Of a DNA stretch of 6,663 nt, positions 5,306 through 6,663 are shown piece by piece. The stretch's first letter is position 1; every line of letters begins with the position of its first letter. The notes beneath the pieces were generated by a model. The model did no database searches, was not told the origin of the DNA, and worked only from the letters and a program-made list of their open reading frames with translations. The stretch is from Mycobacterium sp. GTDB taxonomy: Bacteria; Actinomycetota; Actinomycetes; Mycobacteriales; Mycobacteriaceae. The position numbers and the translations under genes are program-made. The stretch lies in NCBI GenBank assembly GCA_025965815.1, contig JAOPWF010000822.1, positions 1 to 6,663 of the forward strand, read 5' to 3'.

Positions 5306-6663
5306 TCATGCGGCTTGTTTCGGAGTTGCCTCTGTTGTTGTCCCGGTGTAGACCGCCAACGCGGGTCGTTCAGACGCATGGGTGGTGAACCGGCGCAGGC
5401 GCAAGCTGTTGCTCACCACGAAGGTGGAGCTGAACGCCATCGCAGCGCCGGCGATGAGCGGGTTGAGCAGACCGAGCGCGGCCAGCGGAAGCGCGGCGAT
5501 GTTGTAGGCGAAGGCCCAGAACAGATTTCCCTTGATCGTCTTCAGCGTTGAACGGGACAGGCGAATGGCGTCGGCGGCCGCGCGCAGATCGCCGCGGACC
5601 AGCGTCAGGTCGGAGGCCTCGATGGCAACATCGGTGCCGGTGCCCATGGCCAGGCCCAGATCGGCCTGCACGAGCGCGGCAGCGTCGTTGACCCCGTCGC
5701 CGACCATGGCGACGATTCGTCCCTGTGCTTGCAGATCCTTAATCGCGGTGACCTTCCCGGCGGGCAGGACCTCGGCGATCACATCCTCCGGGTCGATGCC
5801 GATCTGCGCGGCGACCGCGCGGGCGGCCCGCCGGTTGTCGCCGGTCAACAAGACCGGGCGCAGGCCGAGCTGCCAGAACTGACCGATCGCGGCGCCCGAG
5901 GTGCCCTTAATCGTGTCGGCGGCGACGATTACCCCGCGTACCGCCCCGTCCCAGGCCACCCACACCGGGGTTCGGCCCTGTGCTTCGGCCTCCTCCGCGG
6001 CTTCGACGAGTTCGTGCTGCGCGGTCAGCGACCACTGCTCGGCCAGCCAGCTGCGCCGCCCCACCAACACGCCGTGCCCGGCGACTACGCCGGAAACACC
6101 GAATCCGTCGTGGTTGGTGAACCCCTCGACAGGGGGCAGCGGAGTGTCGCCATCGGACGCGGCGGCTGCGGCGATCGCTTGGCCGATGGGGTGTGCCGAG
6201 GCGTGCTCCAACGCCCCGGCGAGCGTCAGGACCTCCGCGGCGTTCTCGCCGGCGCCCGGGTGCACCCCGGTCAGGCTCATTCGGCCGGTGGTGACAGTGC
6301 CGGTCTTGTCGAGGACGATGGTGTCGACCCGCCGGGTGGACTCGAGTACCTGCGGTCCCTTGATCATGATGCCGAGCTGGGCGCCGCGGCCGGTGCCGAC
6401 CAGCAGTGCGGTGGGTGTGGCGAGTCCGAGGGCGCACGGGCAGGCGATGATCAGGACCGCGACCGCGGCGGTGAACGCCGCCACGGCCGGATGGCCGGTC
6501 AGCAGCCACACGGCCAGGGTTGTCAGGGACAACGCGATGACGATCGGCACGATGATGCCCGAGACCCGGTCGGCGAGGCGCTGCGCCCGCGCCTTTCCGC
6601 TCTGCGCCTCCTCGACCAGCCGCGCCATCTGCGCGAGCCGGGTGTCGGCGCCGACCCGTGTCG
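5306..6663 (-). CDS. Cu+-type P1B ATPase (CopA-like), 5' end outside the window
   Basis: The gene enters at the right edge (TRVGADTRLAQMARLVEEAQ is already mid-protein) and ends at TGA 5306-5308, leaving about 451 codons. Missing are any N-terminal metal-binding domains, the first membrane helices and the start of the actuator domain. Counting from Met at 6626-6628, it has a helix with the CPC metal site at 63-65 (IIACPCALGLA) and the phosphorylation site DKTGT at 107-111. It also has the HP motif of the nucleotide domain at 146-147 (ASAHPIGQ), TGDN at 262-265 and the hinge GDGVNDAA at 310-317. The last two helices carry Y375-N376 and M397-A-F-S400, the residue pattern of Cu+-exporting P1B-1 pumps. 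The expected role is ATP-driven export of Cu+ across the plasma membrane for copper tolerance. The visible part is intact, and the stop overlaps an ATG of an antisense frame. Confidence 0.93.
   Translation of the reverse strand, partial: TRVGADTRLAQMARLVEEAQSGKARAQRLADRVSGIIVPIVIALSLTTLAVWLLTGHPAVAAFTAAVAVLIIACPCALGLATPTALLVGTGRGAQLGIMIKGPQVLESTRRVDTIVLDKTGTVTTGRMSLTGVHPGAGENAAEVLTLAGALEHASAHPIGQAIAAAAASDGDTPLPPVEGFTNHDGFGVSGVVAGHGVLVGRRSWLAEQWSLTAQHELVEAAEEAEAQGRTPVWVAWDGAVRGVIVAADTIKGTSGAAIGQFWQLGLRPVLLTGDNRRAARAVAAQIGIDPEDVIAEVLPAGKVTAIKDLQAQGRIVAMVGDGVNDAAALVQADLGLAMGTGTDVAIEASDLTLVRGDLRAAADAIRLSRSTLKTIKGNLFWAFAYNIAALPLAALGLLNPLIAGAAMAFSSTFVVSNSLRLRRFTTHASERPALAVYTGTTTEATPKQAA

Overview
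The window is high-GC DNA with GTG/TTG starts and purine-rich Shine-Dalgarno sites. The actinobacterial-type IS21 element and the condensation-like, TetR and methyltransferase remnants suggest a member of the Actinomycetota, probably order Mycobacteriales (Mycobacterium, Rhodococcus or Gordonia type). This is inferred from protein flavour; no taxonomic marker is present.

Layout. (i) 3-2544: a complete IS21-family insertion sequence. It has tandem 24-bp repeats at its ends (three left, two right), istA (DDE transposase) and istB (AAA+ ATPase helper) overlapping by ATGA, and a perfect 14-bp stem upstream of istA that buries its Shine-Dalgarno. (ii) 2545-2974: the 3' part of a condensation/acyltransferase-like gene, cut by the IS right end and carrying two frameshifts, each corrected by removing one G from a G5 run. 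(iii) 3170-3532: an intact small cupin gene with a strong ribosome binding site. (iv) 3533-3985: about 450 bp with no supportable gene, holding a stem-loop, an 18-bp palindrome and one copy of a roughly 50-bp imperfect direct repeat whose partner lies before the cupin gene. (v) 3986-5168: a divergent pair of decayed genes, a tetR-type regulator (minus) and a class I SAM methyltransferase (plus), separated by about 107 bp with a 7-8-7 inverted repeat as likely operator. (vi) 5306-6663: the C-terminal two thirds or so of a Cu+-type P1B ATPase (CopA-like) on the minus strand, running off the window.

Interpretation. The IS, the cupin gene and the ATPase are open and intact where visible. Every other gene between 2545 and about 5168 carries frameshifts or a stop. 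This looks like an accessory region in decay next to a mobile element and a metal-resistance gene. The tetR/methyltransferase pair probably once formed a self-regulated unit. No clearly new system is present. The most notable signals are the hairpin masking the istA ribosome binding site, the long direct repeat and palindrome around the cupin/non-coding block, and the restorable frameshifts.
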